Assembly: GCA_947647275.1 (NCBI GenBank)
Contig: CANSJQ010000003.1
Span: 1-64,000 of the forward strand
Length of the DNA stretch: 64,000 nucleotides
From: an uncultured Clostridiaceae bacterium
GTDB lineage: Bacteria; Bacillota; Clostridia; TANB77; CAG-508
Direction: 5' to 3'
This document shows positions 45,947 to 55,629 of this stretch, one piece after another (positions within the stretch are counted from its first letter, which is position 1; each line of letters opens with the position of its first letter). Under the pieces are notes generated by a model. That model was given only the letters and a program-made list of their open reading frames with translations. It ran no database searches and was not told where the DNA came from. The position numbers were made by a program, and so were the translations under genes.

Positions 45947-47206
45947 TTGATTAATTTTATAATAATAGTTCTAAAAGTAATATTTCTACTAGGCTTTCTC
46001 ATATTCATACATGAAGGAGGCCATTTTTTAGTAGCAAAACTATGTAAAGTAAGAGTAAATGAATTTGCTCTAGGTTTTGGACCAACAATATGGAAAAAGC
46101 AAGGGAAAGAAACTAAATATGCTTTGCGTTTAATACCACTTGGAGGTTTTGTAAGTTTAGAAGGAGAAGATGAACGAGTAGAAAGCAAAAACTCATTTAG
46201 TGAAGCTTCTATTGCCAAAAGAATGGCGATAATAGTAGCAGGTGGTATTGTAAATATTATATTTGGTTTACTTGTCTATTTCATACTAATGTCAAGTATA
46301 GGAAATAATACATCACTTGTTGTAGATAAAACAATGCCCCAATATGCAGCAGAGCAAAGTGGAATAATAGCAGGGGATGAAATTATAAAAATAAACAATA
46401 AGAAAATAAATGTAAAATCAGACATAGATAAAATTTTAAGTAAATCAAATGGAGAAGAATTAAAAATTACAATAAAAAGAAATAATGAACAAAAAGAAAT
46501 TACTTTAACACCAACAAGAAAAGAAAATAAAAGTACAGGAATATATTTAAAAAGTGGAGACAATTCTACAAAAATAGTAACAGTAGAAAAAGGAAGTAGT
46601 GCAGAAAAACAAGGTTTAAAAGCAAATGATAAAATACAAAAAATAAATGGAGCAGAAGTAAAAACAAGAGAAGACATAGTAAATGTAATTAGTTCAAGTG
46701 AAGATAATGAAAAACTAATATTTACAATAGAAAGAGGAAATGAAAGTATAGAAATAGAAGTTATACCAGATACATTATATACCTACTATATAGGAGTACA
46801 ATTTAAGTTAGCAGAGAATAATATACTAAATAATATGCACTATGCACTATATGAAACTAGAGATTTTATATTTACAATAACCGACAACTTAAAAATGTTA
46901 TTTACAGGAAATGTAGGATTAGATCAAATGATGGGACCAGTAGGAATATCAGAAGCAGTAGCAAACACAAGTGGAGTAAAAGACTTTGTATACTTACTAG
47001 CGCTAATAAGCCTATCACTAGGAGTAACAAACCTACTACCATTCCCAGCACTAGATGGAGGAAAATTCGTGCTACTAATACTAGAACTAATTAGGGGCAA
47101 AAAACTAAAGCAAGAAACAGAAATAAATTTACAATTACTAGGCTTTGCATTATTAATAGTATTGGCATTATATGTTACCTATAATGATATATTAAGAATA
47201 TTTTAG
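45947..47206 (+). CDS. rseP: RIP metalloprotease RseP/RasP
   Basis: The 419-residue membrane protease has the zinc motif HEGGH (about 22-26) in the first membrane helix, the FALGFGP motif, two PDZ-like domains (about 115-180 and 195-270) and the third ligand in NLLPFPALDGGKF. It cuts membrane-embedded substrates such as anti-sigma factors and signal peptides. Start is TTG after AAAGGAAG. Its stop overlaps the left end of the transposon. Confidence 0.93.
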   Translation: MINFIIIVLKVIFLLGFLIFIHEGGHFLVAKLCKVRVNEFALGFGPTIWKKQGKETKYALRLIPLGGFVSLEGEDERVESKNSFSEASIAKRMAIIVAGGIVNIIFGLLVYFILMSSIGNNTSLVVDKTMPQYAAEQSGIIAGDEIIKINNKKINVKSDIDKILSKSNGEELKITIKRNNEQKEITLTPTRKENKSTGIYLKSGDNSTKIVTVEKGSSAEKQGLKANDKIQKINGAEVKTREDIVNVISSSEDNEKLIFTIERGNESIEIEVIPDTLYTYYIGVQFKLAENNILNNMHYALYETRDFIFTITDNLKMLFTGNVGLDQMMGPVGISEAVANTSGVKDFVYLLALISLSLGVTNLLPFPALDGGKFVLLILELIRGKKLKQETEINLQLLGFALLIVLALYVTYNDILRIF

Positions 47207-48316
47207 TGACAATGGGACGGAGTTTTTGTCACTAGGGTTTCAAGGGAATAAATATATATATCAAAAAATAAGTCATAATTTGACGAACGATTTTTATTTA
47301 AAAAAGGCTAAAAATATGCTATAGTATAAATATTATATTTCTAATGCTGTAGAAATAAATTATTTAATTCATAGATATTTTTAGTCTTATATTTTATTCA
47401 TTAAATATTTAATAATCTAAACTAAAATAGAAATAATTAGAATTTCTATGCATTCAGTCAATATAAAATTTATTCAAAGGAGAATTAATATGCCACGCAT
47501 AGCAAGAAAATATTTAGGAAGTTCTTACACACATATAATAATTCAGGGAATTGATAGAGAATATATTTTTCAAGAAGATTCTTTAAAGGATGCTTACAAA
47601 TACATATTAAAGAAAAATTTAAAGGAGACAAATACAACTGTATTAGCATACTGTTTCATGGATAATCATGCACACTTTTTAGTATATAATGAACAAATAT
47701 TAAGCATAGAAAAATTGATGAGAAAAACAAATACAAGTTTTGCAAAACTATATAATAAAACAAAAAATAGAGTAGGATATGTTTTTAGAAACAGATATTA
47801 TACTCAAGCAATATTAACAGAAACGCAACTGTATAACTGTATAGTATATATACATAATAATCCTATAAAAGCCAACATGTGTAATTATAAAAAAGAATAT
47901 AATTATTCTAGCTATAATGAATATTTAGGTAAGAGAGATTTAATTACAAAAGAAAGTATAAAATTAGTATTTGGCAGTGATAAAAACTATATAGAAACAT
48001 TTAAAATAATTCATCAAAATAAGCATATAGAAGATATTGTTGAAGTAACTGATGGCATTAAGAATGTAGATGAGATCATATCAGAATATTTAAAAAATAA
48101 TAATACCACTATCGAACAAGTAAAAAAAGATAATGCAATGCTAGGAAATTTATTAATAGAATTAAGACATTATGGGGGTAAATCTTTAAGAGAAATGGAA
48201 AAAATTTTCAATATTAATAGAAATAAGCTTAATAGAATAATAAACAAAAAGATATAATCTAAAAATAGCATAAAGTCTTCAAATAGTAGTGACAAAAACC
48301 CCGTCCCATTGTCACT
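47205..48316 (+). mobile_element. REP-bounded transposase element
   Basis: The left end AGTGACAATGGGACGGAG...CACTAGGG (from 47205) and the right end AGTGACAAAAACCCCGTCC...GTCACT (to 48316) are inverted repeats, nearly identical to the palindromes at 5344 and 35085. Inside is a Y1/REP-type transposase. It begins at the rseP stop and ends before polC, where ispG stands in many Firmicutes. Confidence 0.8.
47490..48257 (+). CDS. REP-associated tyrosine (Y1, HUH) transposase
   Basis: The 255-residue protein starts MPRIARKYLGSSYTHI and has the HUH motif in MDNHAHFLVY (about 58-67) with a downstream tyrosine helix (FRNRYYTQAI). The C-terminal part (LRHYGGKSLREMEKIFNINRNKL) looks like a DnaA-type helix-turn-helix. 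Proteins of this kind nick and join single-stranded DNA at REP hairpins. ATG chosen after AAAGGAG. The flanking palindromes are its likely substrate. Confidence 0.88.
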   Translation: MPRIARKYLGSSYTHIIIQGIDREYIFQEDSLKDAYKYILKKNLKETNTTVLAYCFMDNHAHFLVYNEQILSIEKLMRKTNTSFAKLYNKTKNRVGYVFRNRYYTQAILTETQLYNCIVYIHNNPIKANMCNYKKEYNYSSYNEYLGKRDLITKESIKLVFGSDKNYIETFKIIHQNKHIEDIVEVTDGIKNVDEIISEYLKNNNTTIEQVKKDNAMLGNLLIELRHYGGKSLREMEKIFNINRNKLNRIINKKI

Positions 48317-48404
48317 AAAATTATTTGTTTTTTGTTGATATTTTTGGTTTAATATAATATAATAAGTTGCAGTTAAGTAAGAGAGTTTTTGGGGGCATTT
48401 GAAC

Positions 48405-51400
48405 ATGAATGAAAAGCAAGAGTACAAGCACGTAAGAGAAGTTTTTAGAGATTTTAGTTCAAGTAATCAGCATATAATGGAAGCTAAAGTAAAGGCTATA
48501 AATTTGTTTAAGAAAACAAATACTTTAGAAATAACTTTGCTTTCTAATACTTTAATAGAAGTTAAAGGTGTATATGCTTTTGAAAAGTATTTAGAAGTTC
48601 GTTTTGGAATAGCTAATATACAAATTAAAATTGAAAATGAAAATATAGAACAAAGTGTAACAGATAATGCATGTGAAACTACTGAGATAGATAAAATAGG
48701 AAGCAAGGTAGAAAAAGAGTGGGAAGATATTATTGAATATATGGCATATAAACACCCTATGTTTAAGGCAATTCTAGCAAAAAGCAATATTGGAGTAGAC
48801 AATAAAAATATAAATGTACTTCTTTCTAAAAAAGGAAAGGAATTTTTAACTGTCAAAAAGTTTGATGAAATATTATCAAGTATAATATTTAATATATATG
48901 GAGCAAGATATAAAGTAATTTGCACAGAAAATATTAATGAAGACGATATAAAGAAATATCAAGAATATAATAAAAAAATGCAAGAAGAGGCAATACGAAA
49001 CTTACAAATACAAAGTAATATAAGTACAGAAGAACAAGAAGAATATAGTAATATGCCACCACCACCTCCACCAGAGAATATACCTTTTGATGATAGCTAT
49101 TTTGGAGAAGTTCCACCACCTCCACCAACAGAAGAAGACTATTTGCTTGAGCTTGAAGAACTGGAGGAAGAGAAAAATTATATTTTAGGAAAGCCTTCAA
49201 AAGCTAAAGAAAATAAGGTAAAAATAAAAGAAATATCAGCAGAGAATAAACGTATAACAATAGAAGGTAGAGTAGTTACTTGTGAGTGCAGAGAAACAAA
49301 AACAGGTAAAGGAATGATAATATTTGACCTTTATGATGGAACAGGAATTATAACATGTAAATCCTTCACAACAGACGCAAAAGAAGGAAATGAAGTGGCA
49401 GAAAAAATTAGAAATGCAAGCGGAATTAAAACAATAGGAAAAGCAGGGCTAGATGCATTTGCAGGCGATGTTACTGTAATGTCAAATATTATAATAGAAA
49501 TAAATGGAGATAACTTCCCAAAACTACCAACAGAAGATGAAGATTCACCATTAATATTAGGAATGAACCCAGAAATAAAAGAGCCATTAATAAAAGTACA
49601 AGATGTAGGAATAGAGTCAGGAAATGTATGTATAGATGGCGAAGTTATCGCTATTGAAGATAGAGAACTAAAAGGAGGAAAAATACTTTTAAGCTTATCT
49701 ATCTATGATGGTACAAGTACAATGACATGTAAAGCTTTTCTAACAAAGGATAATAGTAAAAAAGTAATAGGAAAAATAAAAGGTGCAAAAGGAATAAAAC
49801 TTGCAGGAAAAGCAGGAATGGACACCTTCTCAAATGAAATCACAATTATGGCAAATACAATTGTAGTATCAACAGGAATAAAAAAAGAAGTAAGACAGGA
49901 TAATTCAGAAGTAAAAAGGGTAGAACTTCATATGCATACTCAAATGAGCCAAATGGATGCAGTAACACCAGCAGCAGAGTTAATAAAAAGAGCTATGAAA
50001 TGGGGAATGAAATCAATTGCAATTACAGACCATGGAGTAGTACAATCTTTCCCAGATGCCCACAAAATGCTAGGCTTTGATAACCCAGACATGAAAGTAA
50101 TATATGGTGTAGAAGCATATTTAGTACCAGATAAATCAAATATAGTAACAAATTCAAGAAATCAAACACTAGAAGATACAACTTATTGCGTGCTAGACTT
50201 AGAAACAACAGGACTTTCATTTAGAACAGAAAAAATAACAGAAGTAGGAATAATGAAAGTAAAAAATGGGGAAGTAATAGACAAATTCAGCTGTTTTGTA
50301 AACCCAGAAAAACCAATACCACCAAAAGTAGTAGAAGTAACAAACATAACAGATGAAATGGTAAAAGACGCAGAAACAATAGACAAGGTATTTCCAAAAA
50401 TATTAGAATTTGTAGGAGATAGCGTACTAGTTGCTCATAATGCAGACTTTGACATAGGATTTTTAAAACACAATGCGAAAGAACTAGGTTATACATTAGA
50501 CAATACATATATGGACACTTTACGTTTAGCAAAGAGGCTATTTCCAGACTTTAAAAAATACAAATTAGGAATAATAGCAGACAAGCTAGGAATTGTTGTT
50601 GAAGTAGCACATAGAGCCTTAGATGACGTAGATACTACTGTAAAAGTTTTAAATGTAATGTTTAATATGCTAAAAGAAGATGGTATAAAAACATTAGATG
50701 ATATTGATAACAAGGCAACAGTAGACTTTAAAAAACTACCAAGTTACCACGCAATAATATTAGCTAAAAACTATGTAGGACTAAAAAACTTATACAAACT
50801 AGTATCACTTTCACACTTACACTACTTTTATAAAAAGCCACGTATATTAAAATCAATATACAAAAAATATTCAGAAGGCCTAATATTAGGAAGTGCATGT
50901 GAAGCAGGGGAGCTATATAGAGCAATAGTAGAAGGAAAAGATGATGACGAAGTAGAAGAAATAGCAAAAGACTATGACTACTTAGAAATACAACCAACAG
51001 GAAATAACATGTATATGGTAAGAAATGGAACCTTGCCAGATGCAAGAGCAATAGAAGATATAAATAGAAAAATAGTAGCCTTAGGAGAAAAACTAGGAAA
51101 ACTAGTAGTAGCAACCTGTGACGTTCACTTTATAGACCCACAAGACGAAATATATAGAAGAATATTAATGGCAGGTCAAGGCTATGATGACGCAGACGAG
51201 CAAGCACCACTATACTTACGTACAACTGAAGAAATGCTAAAAGAATTTGAATACTTAGGAGAAGAAAAAGCATATGAAGTAGTTGTAACAAACACAAATA
51301 AAGTATCAGATATGTGTGAAAGGATAAGTCCAATATCACCAGAAAAATGCCCACCACACATAGAAGGTTGTGAGCAAACAATAAAAGATATAGCTTTTGA

Positions 51401-53235
51401 TAAAGCACACGAACTATATGGAGACCCACTCCCAGAAATAGTACAAGAAAGGCTAGATAAAGAGTTAAACTCAATTATAAAAAATGGATTCTCAGTTATG
51501 TACATAATAGCACAAAAACTAGTATGGAAATCTAATGAAGATGGCTATATAGTAGGTTCAAGGGGGTCAGTAGGTTCATCATTTGTAGCCAACATGACAG
51601 GTATAACAGAAGTAAACTCACTACCACCACATTACAGATGCCCAAACTGTAAATACTCAGACTTTACAGACTATGGTTATCAATGTGGATTTGACTTACC
51701 AGATAAAGAATGCCCAAAATGTGGAACACAAATGGTAAAAGACGGAATAGATATACCATTTGAAACCTTCTTAGGATTTAATGGAGATAAAGAACCAGAT
51801 ATTGACTTAAACTTCTCAGGAGAATACCAAGCAAAAGCCCATAAATACACAGAAGTAATATTTGGAAAAGGAACAACCTTCAAAGCAGGAACAGTAGGAA
51901 CAGTAGCAGACAAAACCGCTTTCGGATATGTAAAAAAATACTATGAAGAAAGAGGAGTACCAGTAAATAATGCAGAAGTAATAAGAATATCACAAGGATG
52001 TACAGGAATAAAAAGAACAACAGGCCAACATCCAGGAGGAATAATAGTTGTACCAAAAGGAAGAGAAATATATGAATTCACCCCAGTACAACATCCAGCA
52101 GATGATCCAAACTCAGACATAGTAACAACACATTTTGACTACCACTCAATAGACCAAAACTTACTAAAACTAGATATACTAGGGCACGACGACCCAACCG
52201 TAATACGTATGCTTTACGACCTAACAGGAATAGACCCAACAAAAGTACCATTAGATGATAAAGAAACAATGAGCATATTTAGTTCAACAGATGCCTTGGG
52301 GGTAACACCAGAACAAATAGGAAGTAAAGTAGGAAGCTATGGAATACCAGAATTTGGAACAAAATTCGTAAGAGGAATGTTAGTAGATACAAAGCCAACA
52401 ACCTTTGACGAACTAATACGTATATCAGGTTTATCACATGGTACAGACGTATGGCTAGGAAATGCACAAACATTAATAGAAGAAGGAACAACAACCCTTC
52501 AAAACTCAATATGTTGTCGTGACGATATAATGATATACCTAATAAAAAAAGGAGTACCACCAAACCCAGCCTTCAAAATAATGGAAACAGTACGTAAAGG
52601 AAAAGCACTAAAAGACAAAGAAAAATGGGCACAAAATGTCGAATTAATGAAAGAACATGATGTACCAGACTGGTATATAAAATCATGTGAAAAAATAAAA
52701 TACATGTTCCCAAAAGCCCACGCAGCAGCATATGTAACAAACGCATTTAGAATAGCATGGTTCAAAGTACATCAGCCAAAAGCATATTACACAGCATACT
52801 TCACAATACGTGCCGACGAATTTGACAGTGAAATAATGTGCTATGGAAAAGAAAAAGTAAAAAACAAAATGAAAGAAATAGACCTAGCCGGAAATAGTGC
52901 AACAACAAAAGACAAGAATATGTATGCAATACTAGAACTAGTACTAGAAATGTACGAACGAGGAATAAAATTCTTACCAATAGACCTATATAAATCACAT
53001 GCAACAAAATTCCAAATAGAAGAAGAACGGAATACGCCCACCACTAAACAGCGTACCAGGACTAGGAACAGTAGCAGCCGAAGGAATAGAACAAGCAAAA
53101 AAAGACGGCAAATTCATGTCAATAGACGACATGAAAATCCGCTCAAAAATAGGAAACTCAGTAGTAGATTTGCTTAAAAAAATGGGATGTTTAGAAGGAA
53201 TGAGCCAAAGCAACCAACTTAGCCTATTTGGCTAA
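48405..53235 (+). CDS. polC: DNA polymerase III PolC, read through a +1 shift at CGGA
   Basis: The Gram-positive replicative polymerase. Order: N-terminal domain, proline-rich linker (about 217-242), two tandem OB-like domains (about 274-370 and 398-490), PHP domain (ELHMHTQMSQ at about 507), 3'-5' exonuclease (CVLDLETTGLS at about 593), a four-cysteine zinc site (about 1078-1106) and the polymerase with EPDIDLNFSG. At residue 1541 the frame meets GAA CGG AAT; skipping the C at 53028 gives GIRPPLNSVPGLG and the normal end QSNQLSLFG, 1609 residues. Unshifted reading gives a wrong basic tail to 53177. ATG chosen about nine bases after GGGGG; TTG two codons earlier is possible. Confidence 0.92.
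53028..53031 (+). other. +1 recoding site CGGA in polC
   Basis: GAA GAA CGG AAT ACG becomes GAA GAA GGA ATA CGC CCA CCA. The last 68 residues, including the QLSLF clamp-binding end, depend on the shift. Confidence 0.85.
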
Positions 53236-53237
53236 GT

Positions 53238-53284
53238 TCCCATTGGGGACGTTTCCAAATGGGAAATCTGTCACTTTTGGGAAG
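53238..53284. repeat. palindromic repeat CCCATTGGGGACGTTTCC-AAATGGG
   Basis: Second copy of the element at the relA stop (32418), sharing GACGTTTCCAAATGGG and ATCTGTC-CTTTTGGGAA. It starts three bases after the polC stop. Confidence 0.7.
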
Positions 53285-53305
53285 TAATACCATAAATAAA
53301 ATAAT

Positions 53306-53332
53306 TGTAGGGGTCGCCCCCATCGGCGACCT
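53306..53332. repeat. short GTAGGGGTCGCC-family palindrome
   Basis: TGTAGGGGTCGCC and GGCGACCTG around CCCATC. Two more copies follow within 170 bases. Confidence 0.65.
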
Positions 53333-53367
53333 GCTCTTTTAAAAATAGCATATAAATAATAAAGAAT

Positions 53368-53400
53368 GTAGGGGCGATTAGAAATCGCCCGTTCTTCGAA
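53368..53400. repeat. short GTAGGGGCGATT-family palindrome
   Basis: GTAGGGGCGATT and AATCGCCC around AGA, followed by GTTCTTCGAAG as in the long copies. Confidence 0.65.
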
Positions 53401-53445
53401 GCAAAGGCTTAAATGAATAATGAAGAGTACAAATCTTCGATTTGA

Positions 53446-53501
53446 TGTAGGGGCTTAATCGGTAAGGAATACCTAAAAGAATTTACCGAATTACGCCCTT
53501 T
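53446..53501. repeat. GTAGGGGC-family palindrome, variant
   Basis: GTAGGGGCTTAATCGGTAA and TTACCGAATTACGCCC are imperfect inverted repeats; the preceding GAAGAGTACAAATCTT is as at 8470. Confidence 0.55.
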
Positions 53502-53564
53502 TAAATTTTTGAAAAAATTAATTTAAATTTATTTTAAAAGATTACATAAAACTTATGAAAACTA

Positions 53565-53593
53565 TTGTAAATATCTAATAAATGTGATAAAAT
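53565..53593 (+). promoter_or_regulatory. sigma-A promoter of the orphan paralogue at 53648
   Basis: TTGTAA, 17 bases, TAAAAT with TGTGA before it. The region from 53505 is homologous to the promoter region of the paralogue at 55008. Confidence 0.65.
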
Positions 53594-53647
53594 ACATACA
53601 TTGAAACTTGTATACCTATAAAATAATTATTTTAAGGAGGAAAAAGT

Positions 53648-54100
53648 ATGAAACCATTAAATGAGGAACAGGTAAAGGTAATAAAAGACTTTGAAGAATT
53701 CAAAAAGAACTTGTTAAAAAAATATGTTGTTCTTAGGACAGGCATGGTCATTATGGAAAAAGCATTTAATGATGCACTTAAAGAGCAGGAAATTGATAGC
53801 AAACCATCGGCATATTCAATGACATCACTTATAGAGCAAGATTTATATGGTGGACTTTCTTTGAAGGTTGATAAAGATAATATGCTTATTATAGGAATAA
53901 TGAAAGAGCCAGTAAAAAATAAAGATGTTGTAATAAAAGAGTGTGTTAACTTTATATCAGAAATATCAATTCATATATCAAAATTAAATGAATATTTAGA
54001 TAATCAATATGATCGTAGTATTTTTGATAGTGACATAGATGACTGTAAGCAGCATGTTAAAAAAATAATGGATGTTATTTTTGAAATTTCAAAAGAATAG
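53648..54100 (+). CDS. orphan family protein, paralogue A
   Basis: The 150-residue helical protein starts MKPLNEEQVKVIKDFEEFKK and is clearly related over its whole length to the protein encoded at 55008 (shared start, the ID-x-C-KQH end). No known family recognised. It contains KEQEID (CAG) where the paralogue has KERKID (CGG). Leader AATAATTATTTTAAGGAGG is shared with 16609. Monocistronic with its own terminator. Confidence 0.65.
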   Translation: MKPLNEEQVKVIKDFEEFKKNLLKKYVVLRTGMVIMEKAFNDALKEQEIDSKPSAYSMTSLIEQDLYGGLSLKVDKDNMLIIGIMKEPVKNKDVVIKECVNFISEISIHISKLNEYLDNQYDRSIFDSDIDDCKQHVKKIMDVIFEISKE

Positions 54101-54131
54101 TCTGCATAAAAATTGAAGCTTAAAAACCAAT

Positions 54132-54160
54132 AAAAAACTCGGAAATTCCGAGTTTTTTAT
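54132..54160. terminator. bidirectional terminator between convergent orphan genes
   Basis: AAAAAACTCGGAA and TTCCGAGTTTTTT form a perfect stem with A and T flanks. Confidence 0.85.
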
Positions 54161-54161
54161 T

Positions 54162-54395
54162 TTATGAAATACAATCAACATATACTGAATCAGTTTTTTT
54201 CTCAATAGCTTCATTTATAAGATAGGTAGCAATTTGAGCATCTTCAAAAAACATAGTATGTCCTACAAAATGCCACTTACCATATCCATCCATTACCTGA
54301 ACAAGAGACCATACACCTAAATCAATATTTCTTGCTTTTCTTGGTTTTTCAATTTTTCTCAAATGATTCTTAGTTTCAATTTCTAATGTATACAT
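54162..54395 (-). CDS. hypothetical protein
   Basis: The 77-residue protein (KPRKARNIDLGVW, DGYGKWHFVGHTMFF) has no recognised family. It lies between the two orphan paralogues, on the opposite strand. The start follows GAGGAGG; the frame is open eight codons further up, through that site. Less AT-biased codons. Confidence 0.55.
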   Translation of the reverse strand: MYTLEIETKNHLRKIEKPRKARNIDLGVWSLVQVMDGYGKWHFVGHTMFFEDAQIATYLINEAIEKKTDSVYVDCIS

Positions 54396-54446
54396 ATTTT
54401 TTCCTCCTCGCAATTGCAAAGTGAATATATAAATAGTTTCTAGGAT

Positions 54447-54475
54447 ATTTTATCATAATAAATTACATAAATCAA
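54447..54475 (-). promoter_or_regulatory. sigma-A promoter of the gene at 54162
   Basis: Minus strand TTGATT, 17 bases, TAAAAT with TGA; the spacer TATGTAATTTATTATGA resembles those at 28070 and 30170. Confidence 0.65.
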
Positions 54476-54567
54476 TTGTTTGAAAATAAAAGTTACATAA
54501 TTTACAAAAACTATTGAAATATTAATTTCGATATTATAAAATATCGAAAATCATGAAAGGATACATA

Positions 54568-54795
54568 ATGGATAAATAATAGGAAAAGTCAACAATAAAG
54601 TTATAAAATTACTTAATTTAAACTCAAGATACATTGGAGATAATAAGTAGCAAAAAAATCTAATTAAGATTCTATTGAATATATAAAAGAATACTTAGTA
54701 GAAAATGAATTTGTAATTGTAGCAATAAGAGCTAGTAACAAAGGTAAAATGTTTGCTAGAGCTCTATTTAGCAAAATATACAAATGTATGTTATT
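54568..54795 (+). pseudogene. decayed gene fragment
   Basis: A start-like ATGGATAAATAA is followed by GKVNNKVIKLLNLNSRYIG-like coding in one frame, stops, then SIEYIKEYLVENEF and AIRASNKGKMFARALF in another. Upstream is a TTACATAATTTACAAAAACTATTG block like those before the orphan paralogues. I infer a dead gene that once had the same type of promoter; its product is unknown. Confidence 0.4.
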
Positions 54796-54922
54796 ATTAA
54801 TTTATCATATAATAATAAAAGAAAAGTTCTGAGGATGAAATAGGCAGAGCGGCCTGTTAAATTTTTGGAAAAATTAATTTAAATTTGTTTTTAAAAAGGT
54901 TACATAAAGGTTAGGGAAGCTA

Positions 54923-54951
54923 TTGTAAAATAATACTATTTATGATAAAAT
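54923..54951 (+). promoter_or_regulatory. sigma-A promoter of the orphan paralogue at 55008
   Basis: TTGTAA, 17 bases, TAAAAT with TGA directly before; duplicated from, or with, the promoter at 53565. Confidence 0.65.
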
Positions 54952-55007
54952 ACACATATCAAAACTTATAAACCCATAAAAATAATTATTTTTATGGAGG
55001 AAAAAGC

Positions 55008-55532
55008 ATGAAACCATTAAATGAAGAACAGGTAAAGGTAATAAAGGATTTTGAAGAATTTAGAAGAAATTTAATAAAAAAATATTCTATTCTTAGAATG
55101 GGAATGTCTATTATTCAAAAGGAACTTGAAGATATACTTAAAGAACGGAAAATTGATAATACATTATTAGCATATGGAACTATAACACTTATGATAAATG
55201 ATTTGAAATATAACAGCAGTCATTTTGGAGTCAACAAAGAAAATATGCTTACCAAAGGAATAGTAGCACAAAAAGTAATAGAAGATAAAGAAACTGCAAT
55301 AAAAATATGTACTGATTTTATATCAAAAATACCAACGTATATAGCAGAATTAAAAAAATACTTAGATCAAAAAGGTTGTAATAATTTAGATATAGATATA
55401 GATAATTGTAAACAGCATATTGATAGAGTAATGAATGTTATTGATGATATTACTAAAAAAACTGAAATTAAACCAAAACCATTTAAGTGGCCATATTTAC
55501 CCAATTGGGATGCTGGAGATTATATGGACTGA
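55008..55532 (+). CDS. orphan family protein, paralogue B, with an in-frame CGGA
   Basis: The 174-residue helical protein shares its first 20 residues almost exactly with the protein at 53648 and aligns to its end, then adds a tail (KPKPFKWPYLPNWDAGDYMD). GAA CGG AAA is read as triplets, because alignment with the paralogue continues in the same frame on both sides; a +1 shift would stop after about eight codons. It is the one CGGAA site in the window that seems not to be shifted. Function unknown. Confidence 0.65.
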   Translation: MKPLNEEQVKVIKDFEEFRRNLIKKYSILRMGMSIIQKELEDILKERKIDNTLLAYGTITLMINDLKYNSSHFGVNKENMLTKGIVAQKVIEDKETAIKICTDFISKIPTYIAELKKYLDQKGCNNLDIDIDNCKQHIDRVMNVIDDITKKTEIKPKPFKWPYLPNWDAGDYMD

Positions 55533-55587
55533 CTATATAAGCAAGAATACAAAAAGAGAATAGAAAAACAAAACACTAATAAGTATA

Positions 55588-55620
55588 AAAAGCCATTTGC
55601 AAAATCCCAAATGGCTTTTT
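55588..55620. terminator. bidirectional terminator
   Basis: AAAAAGCCATTTG pairs with CAAATGGCTTTTT between convergent genes. Confidence 0.85.
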
Positions 55621-55629
55621 ACATATATT

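Larger units (their letters stand above)
53236..53647. other. gene-free repeat cluster after polC
   Basis: About 410 bases without a gene. It holds one CCCATTGG-type palindrome, three GTAGGGG-family copies, and the promoter and leader of the next orphan gene. Confidence 0.7.
54396..55007. other. 612-bp region with promoter, gene remnant and duplicated upstream segment
   Basis: No intact gene. It holds the promoter of the minus gene, the decayed gene at 54568-54795 and, from about 54870, a copy of the segment that precedes the paralogue at 53648. Confidence 0.6.
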
